Source of the DNA: Aphrocallistes beatrix
Lineage: Eukaryota > Porifera > Hexactinellida > Sceptrulophora > Aphrocallistidae
Length of the DNA: 64,000 nucleotides
NCBI GenBank assembly: GCA_963281255.1
Contig: OY725494.1
Location: forward strand, 3,423,934 to 3,487,933
Direction: 5' to 3'
Positions 40,601-45,747 of this stretch are shown here, in pieces (position 1 is the stretch's first letter; every line of letters starts with the position of its first letter). The position numbers and the translations under genes are program-made. The notes beneath the pieces are model-generated. The model saw only the letters and a program-made list of their open reading frames with translations, had not been told where the DNA came from and searched no databases.

Positions 40601-43600
40601 CCCATCTCGCACAGTGAGATCAGTTACTCGTGGTCTCCCTACCAGCTGAGTGGTAGCGGCACAGTGAACAGTTTCTTTCTCTGTCTCAGGTTGGATACTT
40701 CAGAAGGGTGTAACATTGTGAGAGAGATTGGTGGTACAGAGACTAGCTACACTGTGTCATCTCTGAATGCGAACACTATCTACTACGCTCGAATTCTGGC
40801 TAGGACTTCTGTTGGTGACTCTCCTTTCAATGAGGATGTCCAAGCGATGACTAGAGAGAATGGTGAGTGAATGATTCAGTGAATTTATTAGTGTATTTCT
40901 CCAATTGAGTTCGACATGTTATTGTGATATCTTCACAGTACCAACTGCTTCTCCCTCTTCTCTCCGATTGGAAAGTGTCTCATTTAATCAGGTTCGAGTT
41001 TCCTGGTCACCTCCTCATGAAGACTTTCAAAATGGTATTCTGACTCACTACACTATCTGCTTGAGAGAAGAAACTAGGGAGAACTGTATACTTCACTCTG
41101 CTACTTCTCTTCCTCTCTCCGTTGTGTTGCAGAACCTATCTCCTGATACTGTGTACAGGGTGCGAGTTCGAGCTCACACCTCTGTCGGAGCAGGTCCCTA
41201 CACTCCTGATGTTCAATTCACTACAGGTTTGTACATAGATTGAAGCTGAATGTTGCTTATAGAGATAACTTATTCATCGTTATTTACTGTTTAAAAATTG
41301 ATTCAAAGTACACGTAATTTTTAATAAACATGGATAATAAATGAATTAAGTACTGAGTGGATGCACCCTTTTATACTAATGGCACAGTATAACCTACAGT
41401 CTTGTTTCTACACATCATGCAAGCGTCATAATGGTCACTTCATGATGACACAGTAAAAATCTAAAATCTCCTTTTATCGTGGGAATATTACAATGGATTA
41501 GTGGCGAAAGAAAGCCTTCAGAGACGATGTGCGTGTGCTCCTGCATTGGTTATTACACTATATTAAGTATTTGTCACCATCCCAACAAAATGGAAACTCA
41601 CTGCGCACTACTCGCTCTCATTTCATCGTGAGGACTTTGGGTGTTGGGTTTAAGATATATGTGTGTTACGTAACATTTGACTGACTCTAAAGTGTAGTTC
41701 TTGTCAATATATTTATTAAAGGATGAACAACAATGAATCAATTCGAAAAATATATTTGGAATTTAGTTGTATTTAATTTTGATTTCTGAGATTCTGGCGG
41801 ATTATAGTATAAGATCCAGGCACTCTTTGGATTGGACAGCTCTATTCGGAGAAGGTTTCTGTGTTTATTCATCTCGTGTGCTACACTAGTTATAATTATA
41901 TATGGTCTACGATATAATTTTATATTCCTTCATCTAGGCTCACTACCAGCTGTTTCCATAAGTGCTAGTTCAAGTGAGTCAGGTGTTGAACTGTCCTGGA
42001 ACAGCTACTCCCTATCTGGTATCACTGTATCATCATACATCGTGTGTGTGAGAAGTAATGATAGCTCCTCAGTCTGCGATGAAGAAGTGGAACTATCTCC
42101 CTCTGTGAACATGTACACCCTGACAGGACTGACAGGTCCTGACATGTACTACGTGAGTGTGATTGCTATGACTCAGTTAGGACAGACTTCTACCTCTCCA
42201 AGTTTGGGAGTGAATGTAGACGGGACGATCCTGACTGCTGTAGAGAACTTAAATGCCAATCCCATCTCGCACAGTGAGATCAGTTACTCGTGGTCTCCCT
42301 ACCAGCTGAGTGGTAGCGGCACAGTGAACAGTTTCCTCCTCTGTCTCAGGTTGGATCCTTCAGAAGGGTGTAACATTGTGAGAGAGATTGGTGGTACAGA
42401 GACTAGCTACACTGTGTCATCTCTGAATGCGAACACTATCTACTACGCTCGAATTCTGGCTAGGACTTCTGTGGGTGACTCTCCTTTCAATGAGGATGTC
42501 CAAGCGATGACTAGAGAGAATGGTGAGTGAATGATTCAGTGATGTTATGAGTGTATTTCTCCAATTGAGTTCGACATGTTATTGTGATATCTCTACAGTA
42601 CCAACTGCTCCTCCCTCTTCTCTCCGATTAGAGATTGTCCCATTTAATCAGGCTGAGGTTTTCTGGTCACCTCCTCATGAAGACTTTCAAAATGGTATTC
42701 TGACTCACTACACTATCTGCTTGAGAGAAGAGACTGGAGAGAACTGTATTAGTGAGATACTTCACTCTGCTACTTCTCTTCCTCTCTCCGTTGTGTTGGA
42801 GAATCTATCTCCTAATACTGTGTACAGGGTGCGAGTTCGAGCTCACACCTCTGTCGGAGCAGGTCCCTACTCTTCTGATGCTCCATTCATTACAGGTTTG
42901 TCGATGTTTAATCATTGTTATGGTGATTTAATTTCAATCAATGTTGAACCCGATTTACCGAATATGAATACTGTTGTCTGTTGATATTCGGTTACTCCAA
43001 CAAATGCGAAGACTAGTATTCGGTTCCCAACCAAATATTTAACTATTCGGTTACAACCGTTGGTTTCGAACTATCCTTTATTGTGTCCGAAAAATTTGTT
43101 GCAACAGTGCATACAGGTTTACAATTTATTCTACATAAAAATATTTTAATTCACAGCTCTTAACTGTAGAATGCCAAGCATTTATGTGGCTTCGCACTGT
43201 TACGACTTCAGTGGAATAGAAAATGACTGGGGGACATCCGCGATATCGGGGACACTGTGTCCCCAGTCGACATTCTACGGTTAAGTTTACAAGAGCAGTT
43301 TATTTTTATCAGATAGAACAATATTGCCGAACGGTATTGCAGTCCATGAAGTGACTGATTCTAGAATATCATCTGAAATCTCTCTCAAACTTGGAAAAAT
43401 AACTAAAGCGAGACAGTATTTTTCTGAGATTTTTTTCATTTCTCATCATTACGCTTATATTAATGGTGAGAAATGTTGGAGGATATCCCGCCCTACATCT
43501 AGAATTCACACCCATCCCCTTATTGCGTGATATGAAATCGAGTTTACTGCACCAAATGTTAAATACATATTTTCCAGGATCGACAACAACTCAAAATACA

Positions 43601-44779
43601 ACAACTCCCTCTCAAAATACAACAACTCCAACACAAGAGACAACAACTCCATCTCAAAATACAACAACTCTAACACAAGAGACAACAACTCCCTCTCAAA
43701 ATATAACAACTCCAACACAAGAGACAACAACTCCCTCTCAAAATACAACAACTCCAATACAAGAGACAACAACTCCCTCTCAAAATACAACAACTCCAAC
43801 ACAAGAGACAACAACTCCCTCTCAAAATATAACAACTCCAACACAAGAGACAACAACTCCCTCTCAAAATATAACAACTCCAACACAAGAGACAACAACT
43901 CCCTCTCAAAATATAACAACTCCAATACAAGAGACAACAACTCCCTCTCAAAATATAACAACTCCAATACAAGAGACAACAACTCCAACACAAGAGACAA
44001 CAACTCCAACACAAGAGACAACAACTCCATCTCAAAATACAACAACTCCAACACAAGAAACAACAACTCCCTCTCAAAATATAACAACTCCAACACAAGA
44101 GACAACAACTCCCTCTCAAAATATAACAACTCCAATACAAGAGACAACAACTCCAACACAAGAGACAACAACTCCCTCTCAAAATACAACAACTTCAACA
44201 CAAGAGACAACAACTCCCTCTCAAAATACAACAACTCCAATACAAGAGACAACAACTCCCTCTCAAAATGCAACAACTCCAACACAAGAGACAACAACTC
44301 CATCTCAAAATACAACAACTCCAATACAAGAGACAACAACTCCATCTCAAAATACAACAACTCCAACACTAGAGACAACAACTCCATCTCAAAATACAAC
44401 AACTCCAACACAAGAGACAACAACTCCCTCTCAAAATATAACAACTCCAACACAAGAGACAACAACTCCCTCTCAAAATACAACAACTCCAATACAAGAG
44501 ACAACAACTCCCTCTCAAAATACAACAACTCCAACACAAGAGACAACAACCCCATCTCAAAATACAACAACTCCAATACAAGAGACAACAACTCCCTCTC
44601 AAAATACAACAACTCCAACACAAGAGACAACAACTCCAACACTAGAGACAACAACTCCATCTCAAAATACAACAACTCCAACACAAGAAACAACAACTCC
44701 AATGCAGACAACAACAACACAAGGGACAACAACTACATCTCAAGAGACAACTCCAACTCCAACTACAGGTATTGTTTAA
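4648..44779 (+). CDS. Giant secreted FN3-repeat / mucin-like protein (40 predicted exons)
   Basis: Predicted gene of 40 exons and about 5,800 aa. Exon 1 (4648-4699) encodes the signal peptide MKLKCVVFILCLLILES and ends in phase 1. It is followed by X 5518-5817, Y 6200-6499, A 6570-7148, B 7225-7521, then X 7834-8133, Y 8583-8882, A 8953-9531, B 9608-9904, then fifteen A-B pairs (units 3-17, listed one by one). The last exon (43578-44779) is Thr-rich. X, Y and B each encode one FN3 domain and A encodes two, giving 55. Each has the FN3 core (W in strand B, Y..V.V in strand F) plus a Cys pair 8-9 residues apart after strand C. All internal junctions are phase 1, so any exon can be skipped without a frameshift, and the full set adds up to an exact open frame. 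No membrane span or GPI signal was recognised, so it is probably secreted to the matrix or mucus. The family assignment (FN3) is firm. A single transcript through all exons is inference, and alternative promoters or splicing may divide the array. Confidence 0.75.
4700..5517 (+). other. First intron of the FN3-mucin gene
   Basis: An 818-nt intron from GTAATT to a TTTTTCAG acceptor. AT-rich; no exon or recognisable element seen. Confidence 0.6.
5518..7521 (+). CDS. FN3 block 1 (exons X, Y, A1, B1; five FN3 domains)
   Basis: X 5518-5817 (begins SQSPPPPVQNL, Cys pair CLKKDPNSLQC) and Y 6200-6499 (WSPPPPEHHNG, CVRGVDDEEC) are types found only in the first two blocks. A1 6570-7148 is 579 nt, 6 nt shorter than later A exons, because its inter-domain linker reads VFVGPPIILVNL rather than the VDGTILTAVENL type. 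B1 is 7225-7521 (LESVSFDEIQVSWSPPHED). The introns are 382, 70 and 76 nt. A1 carries variant markers ESSS, FGRTSTSP and SPYLL. A trace of the GC-rich foldback family sits in the X-Y intron near 5858-5930. Confidence 0.9.
7834..9904 (+). CDS. FN3 block 2 (exons X, Y, A2, B2; five FN3 domains)
   Basis: A duplicate of block 1: X 7834-8133, Y 8583-8882, A2 8953-9531, B2 9608-9904. X and Y differ from block 1 by only a few residues (for example LAGEGI for LVGEGT, and VINNL for VIDNL). The intron sequence on either side of Y is also partly shared. A2 keeps the short VFVGPP linker and carries markers DSSS, FGRTSTSP and SPYQL. B2 has unusual NLFLNTVYRV and PDFRFTTG. The X acceptor is TAG|ACTCTC here and CAG|CGTCTC in block 1, so the first residue differs (D against A). 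Confidence 0.9.
10228..10757. repeat. CGCTTCGCTTG-family dispersed element, copy 1
   Basis: Begins with a GC-rich end (TGCTTCGCTTGCTTG, GCGGACACAAAGTGTCCGC) followed by a conserved body (ATAACATCTCTAAATACGTC, a TGATGACGTCATCA palindrome) and ends at ATTAATCGAGTTTTAATAGTA. The same order recurs at 36652-37161. Boundaries are approximate. Confidence 0.65.
10785..11370. repeat. Long imperfect inverted repeat (foldback element)
   Basis: The left arm (about 10790-11040) and right arm (about 11125-11365) are reverse complements over more than 200 bp. Examples are CTATTGTATTCTATATTAGG against its counterpart near 11245, and TTTCATATCATTCTGAG against ATGATATGAAATTTCG. The ends read GGCAGGAGTTTGCTC and GAGTGAACTCCTGCT. 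No coding capacity, so this is a MITE-like foldback. Confidence 0.7.
11396..12426. mobile_element. Tc1/mariner-like non-coding element with long inverted repeats
   Basis: The terminal inverted repeats are CAGTACCCAGATAAAAGTAT... on the left and ...ATACTTTTATCCGGGTAGTG on the right, continuing into GTCGACCACC-type sequence. They resemble Tc1 ends, and TA dinucleotides flank both sides. Inner segments are also inverted copies of each other (CGAGGGTCACTCAATATG near 11538 and GAGTGACCCTCGTA near 12090). No transposase frame is present, so it is a non-autonomous derivative. Confidence 0.7.
12891..13848 (+). CDS. FN3 unit 3 (exons A3 and B3)
   Basis: A3 12891-13475 (585 nt, two FN3) and B3 13552-13848 (297 nt, one FN3), joined over a 76-nt intron. 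First unit with the longer linker. Variant markers: EVFS after the first Cys, FGPSPISP, linker VSVGGTPLPA, SPYLL, and a unique SGSDTVN. The first domain starts SLSVSTNQSAVEL. It opens the first three-unit higher-order repeat (units 3-5). Confidence 0.9.
14189..15146 (+). CDS. FN3 unit 4 (exons A4 and B4)
   Basis: A4 14189-14773 and B4 14850-15146. Only 1.3 kb separates the starts of units 3 and 4, the same tight spacing as units 6-7 and 9-10. Markers: ESSS, FGRTSTSP, linker VNVDGTILTA, SPYQL with SGSGIVN. B4 carries VFWSPP (most units VSWSPP), CLGEETGEN (Arg to Gly) and NLFPNTVYRV. Confidence 0.9.
15147..16196 (+). other. Intron between FN3 units 4 and 5
   Basis: About 1,050 nt. It contains sequence shared in inverted orientation with the intron after unit 10 (GGCATTTTAGGTCTTATTC-type motifs near 15690 and their complements near 27650-27840). 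It also contains a MITE with inverted ends at 15749-16066, listed separately. Poly-G runs near 15668 and 15800 stand out. Confidence 0.6.
15749..16066. mobile_element. Foldback MITE with GCATGAAAAAATGCCCCC ends
   Basis: The left end (GTCTGTTGCATGAAAAAATG, then CCCCCACCATGGATATTC) is the reverse complement of the right end (GAATATCCATGGTGGGGGCA, then TTTTTTCATGCAACAGGTC). A second direct copy of the CCCCCACCATGGATATTC motif lies inside near 15838, so the left arm is partly duplicated. No coding capacity. Confidence 0.7.
16197..17151 (+). CDS. FN3 unit 5 (exons A5 and B5)
   Basis: A5 16197-16781 and B5 16858-17151. B5 is 294 nt: one codon is missing (ATSLPLVVLEN where others have LPLSVVL). Markers: DSSS, FGRTSTSP, VNVDGTILTA, NLNANP, SPYQL, and the private changes LDTSEE and EIGSTET. 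The downstream intron (TTGATATAGTGACTTCCCG) is of the type shared with units 8 and 11. Confidence 0.9.
18167..19124 (+). CDS. FN3 unit 6 (exons A6 and B6)
   Basis: A6 18167-18751 and B6 18828-19124. Same class as units 3, 9 and 12: EVFS and linker VSVGRTPLPA, but with LGQTSTSP in place of FGPSP. Private features: SIVQPAVEL at the start, EEVKLSP (Glu to Lys), NRFLLCL, and in B6 CIIEIL with SATSPFLS. Confidence 0.9.
19456..20413 (+). CDS. FN3 unit 7 (exons A7 and B7)
   Basis: A7 19456-20040 and B7 20117-20413. It starts 1.29 kb after unit 6. Markers: DSSS, LGQTSTSP, VNVDGTILTA, NLNANP, SPYQL, private FNENVQ. The downstream intron (TTGACATTTAACTTCCT, then GCGATGCCTGAATCGCGTC) matches those after units 4, 10 and 13. 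Confidence 0.9.
20816..21004. mobile_element. Pogo/Tigger-like MITE
   Basis: The terminal inverted repeats are ACAGTCGACTCCGCTTAAT and ATTAAGCAGAGTTGACTG, with several internal copies of the CCGATTAAGC motif. Ends and length fit non-autonomous Tigger-type elements. No coding capacity. Confidence 0.7.
22003..22179. mobile_element. Small MITE with TACAG..CTGTA ends
   Basis: The left end TACAGGAGAACTCGGATAAG and the right end CGAGTTCTACTGTA are inverted repeats. Further internal pairing (CTCGGATAA against TTATCCGAG) is visible. Likely Tigger/mariner class from the TA at both ends. Confidence 0.65.
22394..23351 (+). CDS. FN3 unit 8 (exons A8 and B8)
   Basis: A8 22394-22978 and B8 23055-23351. 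Markers: ESSS, LGQTSTSP, linker VNVDGTILPA (a blend of the ILTA and PLPA classes), SPYLL, LDTSEE as in unit 5, SPSSEDVQ. B8 has VRVSWSPP and ETRENC. The flanking intron is of the unit 5/8/11 type, including an ATAGGGCACTCC segment near 23668 that recurs at 17662 and 30717. Confidence 0.9.
23708..24267. mobile_element. 560-bp foldback element with long GC-rich inverted repeats
   Basis: The complete element of the family: the left end ACAAGCGCGCTTCGCTTGC and the right end GCAAGCGAAGCGCGCTTGT are reverse complements. The arms continue through GCGGACACAAAGTGTCCGC and AATTAT..AACATCTC..AATACGTCTG to the centre near 23990, covering most of the element. GTGATGACAACGTCATCAC-like palindromes lie near 23890 and 24060. 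Partial copies occur near 5858, 10228, 21375, 21807, 24905 and 36652. Confidence 0.8.
25070..26027 (+). CDS. FN3 unit 9 (exons A9 and B9)
   Basis: A9 25070-25654 and B9 25731-26027. Class EVFS, FGPSPTSP, VSVGRTPLPA, with NLNANP and private GTLDRF and CDQKVEL. B9 carries VPINQVQVSW and CLRAETGEN, a pair of changes shared only with B10. It opens the third higher-order repeat (units 9-11). Confidence 0.9.
26362..27319 (+). CDS. FN3 unit 10 (exons A10 and B10)
   Basis: A10 26362-26946 and B10 27023-27319. Markers: DSSS, LRQTSTSP (private Gly to Arg), VNVDGTILTA, WFPYQL, SWNSNSL (Tyr to Asn). B10 shares VPINQVQV and RAETGEN with B9, although A9 and A10 belong to different classes. This points to local conversion between the two B exons. 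Confidence 0.9.
27913..28143 (+). pseudogene. hAT-family transposase C-terminal remnant
   Basis: A 76-codon frame contains NCSGERSFSKLQLIKHQL and RSCMTQTRLNSLTLLSV, the C-terminal dimerisation motif of hAT transposases (the typical pattern is ...ERSFS.LK.IK..LR..M.Q.RL..L..L). Nothing upstream in any frame extends it to a catalytic domain, so only a fragment remains inside the FN3 intron. Confidence 0.7.
28837..29129. mobile_element. MITE with TACCGTA ends and GGCGCTTATT repeats
   Basis: Starts TACCGTATTGCTTCGAATAA and ends GCTTATTCAGGGAAATACGGTA. Repeated CCCGGCGCTTATT motifs lie inside each arm. A related family with TACCGTCTTTCCCTGAATAA ends sits at 54287-54709. Confidence 0.65.
29309..30266 (+). 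CDS. FN3 unit 11 (exons A11 and B11)
   Basis: A11 29309-29893 and B11 29970-30266. Markers: ESSS, FGQTSTSP (a blend of FGRTS and LGQTS), VNVDGTILTA, NLNANP, SPYQL. B11 ends PDAPLITG; the ending PDAPF.TG of units 5 and 8 is the nearest. The intron that follows is of the unit 5/8/11 type. Confidence 0.9.
31339..32296 (+). CDS. FN3 unit 12 (exons A12 and B12)
   Basis: A12 31339-31923 and B12 32000-32296. Class EVFS, LGPSPISPNF, VSVGRTPLTA, SPYLL, SGSDTVN (the last shared with unit 3). The A exon ends MTGENG where every other copy has MTRENG. B12 has VRIQASTSVGAG in place of VRVRAHTSVGAG. The following intron starts TTGTACACATATTGAAGC, a type shared with units 14-16 rather than 3, 6 and 9. Confidence 0.9.
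32393..32810. repeat. Foldback element with GGAACTTTCGTCGC minisatellite arms
   Basis: The left arm (about 32393-32480) holds four tandem copies of a motif close to GGAACTTTCGTCGCC. The right arm (about 32738-32808) holds four copies of its reverse complement GGCGACGAAAGTTCC. About 260 bp of AT-rich sequence lies between. Such MITEs with tandem-repeat ends resemble foldback transposons; a transcript would form a strong hairpin. Confidence 0.75.
33190..33465. repeat. Dispersed GGCGGACCGAATATTTCG repeat
   Basis: Contains several copies of a CCGGACCGAAAA-type motif and ends CGGGCGGACCGAATATTTCG. An inverted partial copy lies at about 37970-38030 (CGAAATATTCGGTCCTCCCG). Class not recognised. Confidence 0.5.
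34132..35089 (+). CDS. FN3 unit 13 (exons A13 and B13)
   Basis: A13 34132-34716 and B13 34793-35089. Markers: ENSS (private), LGQTSTSP, VNVDGTILTA, WFPYLL, GTVDSFF, SPSSEDVQ. B13 has LEIFPFNQVEV and NLFPNTVYRV. The downstream intron is of the unit 4/7/10 type, so unit 13 takes position 2 of a higher-order repeat that begins with unit 12. Confidence 0.9.
35440..35484. repeat. Perfect 19-bp-arm hairpin
   Basis: GTTACATTTGGTCATTTGT (35440-35458) and its exact reverse complement (35466-35484) flank a 7-nt loop. The related intron after unit 7 has a diverged, non-palindromic version near 22255-22285, so the hairpin arose or was retained only here. Confidence 0.8.
35599..36547 (+). CDS. FN3 unit 14 (exons A14 and B14)
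   Basis: A14 35599-36183 and B14 36260-36547. B14 is 288 nt: three codons (ISE) are missing after GENC, giving GENCILHSATS. Units 15 and 16 share this deletion. A14 blends classes: EVFS at the first site, FGRTSISP, but linker VNVDGTILTA. Private: SSYIV preceded by GITVT, CNIVIEIGG, and SWLPPHED in B14. Confidence 0.9.
36652..37161. repeat. CGCTTCGCTTG-family dispersed element, copy 2
   Basis: Same order of parts as the copy at 10228-10757: GC-rich end, AACATCTCTAAATACGTC, ATGATGACGTCATAAC, a TTTCAGCCTTCTATCAC segment, and the ATTAATCGAGTTTTAATAGTA end. A (TA)n run of about 26 nt at 37090-37116 has expanded within it. Confidence 0.65.
37319..37796. mobile_element. Foldback MITE with AGGGGTGTAGTG ends and an inner perfect palindrome
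   Basis: The ends are inverted repeats (GCAGGGGTGTAGTG at left, CACTACACCCCTGG at right). Tandem GGGGGAGC.GCGCTCCC motifs follow on the left. Near the right end is a perfect 29-bp-arm palindrome (37711-37739 against 37741-37769, centre 37740) built from GGGGGAGCGCTTATAAAAG and its complement. Confidence 0.75.
38309..39257 (+). CDS. FN3 unit 15 (exons A15 and B15)
   Basis: A15 38309-38893 and B15 38970-39257 (288 nt, ISE deletion). A15 is a clear mosaic. It begins SISASSSESGVEL like A1 and A2 but continues with LGQTSTSP, linker VSVDGTILTA (VSV and DGT classes combined) and WFPYLL. B15 has ETRENC and SAASLPLS. Confidence 0.9.
39732..40045. mobile_element. Pogo/Tigger-like MITE with CAGTACACCCTCGATAGTCC ends
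   Basis: The left end ACAGTACACCCTCGATAGTC and the right end TAGCGAGGGAGTACTGTA are inverted repeats. Inside, CCAATCCGAACC/TAATCCGAACA motifs recur and pair with CGGATTAGCG on the right. TA flanks both ends. It lies inside a segmentally duplicated intron: the sister intron after unit 16 lacks it at the matching place (near 41690), so insertion followed the duplication. Confidence 0.75.
40278..41226 (+). CDS. FN3 unit 16 (exons A16 and B16)
   Basis: A16 40278-40862 and B16 40939-41226 (288 nt, ISE deletion). Markers: ESSS, LGQTSTSP, VNVDGTILTA, SPYQL, LDTSEG; private SSYVVCV and LSPFVNM. B16 begins LESVSFNQVRV, mixing the B1-type start (LESVSF) with the later NQVRV. The A-B intron start TTCAGTGAATTTATTAG matches B1's intron and no other unit. 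Confidence 0.9.
41938..42895 (+). CDS. FN3 unit 17 (exons A17 and B17)
   Basis: A17 41938-42522 and B17 42599-42895, the last FN3 pair. A17 begins SISASSSESGVEL (like A1, A2 and A15) and has DSSS, LGQTSTSP, VNVDGTILTA, NLNANP; private SLSGITV and IAMTQLG. B17 has no ISE deletion and ends YSSDAPFITG. Its donor ACAG|GTTTGT leads to the Thr-rich exon in the matching phase. Confidence 0.9.
43159..43285. mobile_element. Small MITE with CTTAACTGTAGAATG ends
   Basis: CTTAACTGTAGAATG at left and CATTCTACGGTTAAG at right are near-perfect inverted repeats. The inside contains GGGGACACTGTGTCCCC, itself a palindrome. It sits in the intron between unit 17 and the Thr-rich exon. Confidence 0.7.
43578..44779 (+). 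CDS. Thr-rich mucin-like terminal exon of the FN3 gene
   Basis: Follows a TTTTCCAG acceptor in phase 1 and encodes about 400 residues. Most are tandem copies of a 14-residue unit TTTPSQNTTTPTQE (42 nt; roughly 27 copies, with some half units duplicated). Variants are QNI for QNT, PIQE for PTQE and TLE for TQE. Besides dense Thr for O-glycosylation, each unit has N-T-T or N-I-T, an N-glycosylation sequon, so the region could be both N- and O-glycosylated. The frame ends ...TTGIV and TAA at 44777-44779. A GT donor at 44769 would also allow splicing onward in phase 1; which is used cannot be told from sequence. The exon reads open on the opposite strand too, a side effect of the repeat. Confidence 0.8.
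43600..44700 (+). repeat. 42-bp coding minisatellite
   Basis: Tandem array with consensus ACAACTCCCTCTCAAAATAC plus AACAACTCCAACACAAGAG and AC, about 42 bp per copy. Copies differ at a few silent or conservative sites. In places a 21-bp half unit (ACTCCAACACAAGAGACAACA) is repeated. Copy number is likely to vary between alleles. Confidence 0.9.
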
Positions 44780-45694
44780 TTAAGAATGGACAAGTCTGTT
44801 TACAAAACAAGTCTGACTAACACATGGGTAAAGTTTTAACCACTATTTTTTGTTAGGTATTTTTATTTCTTACTGATCTGATCAGTCCATATTTCGCCTG
44901 GAATAACAACCTCTATGGAATACGTACATTCCTTCCAATTGTTTAATTAAATTACGTATTTATCCCTGTGGTGTAGCCGTTATGATTTACCTGATCGAAT
45001 TATCCTGGATTAGTCTAGTCACAATTTCTATACGGGGTTTGTATACAACCGTAGAGTCTCAGTCATTTCTAACAAGGTTTAATAAAGCCATAGATTTCTC
45101 AGTCAACAAAGGAGTTACAAACTAGCATGGAAAACGAAACGTATTGCCATAATAGCCTACTCTAATAATGCGTCACAGTAAAATAACCAAGGATGCAGTT
45201 ATAGCCGAATGGATTAATATACGATTAGCCTAAAATCGTTAACCATGTAGGATAGACATTAAAAATGTATTCCCAGCATATATAAACATGACATTAAAGT
45301 ACATATTTCATTTGTCAAAATTTCGATTAGTCATCATATCACTGCGCAACAGGTCAATTTAAGCACGATTTTGGCGATTTTCTAAGCTGTTTTAAGCCTA
45401 CTTCTAAATGTTATTAAGGTATAATTTTTGTGTAGAACTAAGATTAGTACTAGTTGATTTGAAAATTTTTGAAAGTCTATAACACAACAATTTAGTTTAT
45501 GTCTTGAATGATTGCAATATTATAGTTACTCAAGTGTCTATCTTTGTTTAAGGATGCAAACTTATTGAGTATCTTATTTTGATTGCTAAGTACAAGTAGG
45601 CTGAGTGGTCAGACTACAATATCCATGCTTCCCACCCACTAGAGCAATCGCAATCATCATTGTCTCTTTTCTAGCATGTGACTCGAGTAGTAGG
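44780..45694. other. Region between FN3-mucin gene and next secreted gene
   Basis: No exon seen. The first 260 bp (to about 45040) are duplicated downstream of the next gene (47197-47690 in pieces), marking a segmental duplication that included the Thr-rich exon end. The rest is AT-rich. Confidence 0.6.
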
Positions 45695-45702
45695 TATATA
45701 AA
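45695..45702 (+). promoter_or_regulatory. TATA box of the Ig/Thr-rich gene
   Basis: TATATAAA lies 46-53 nt upstream of the ATG at 45748 and would give a very short leader. Confidence 0.55.
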
Positions 45703-45747
45703 CCATTCTTTCAATCTGTCTGAGTTTTACTGTGCTCCTAGACTGTC

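Noticed and set aside
43506-44732. Long open frame on the minus strand opposite the Thr-rich exon (Leu/Glu-rich), and other frames there
   Set aside because: The 42-bp repeat has no stop in several frames by chance. The + frame follows a proper acceptor in the right phase and ends in a normal way.
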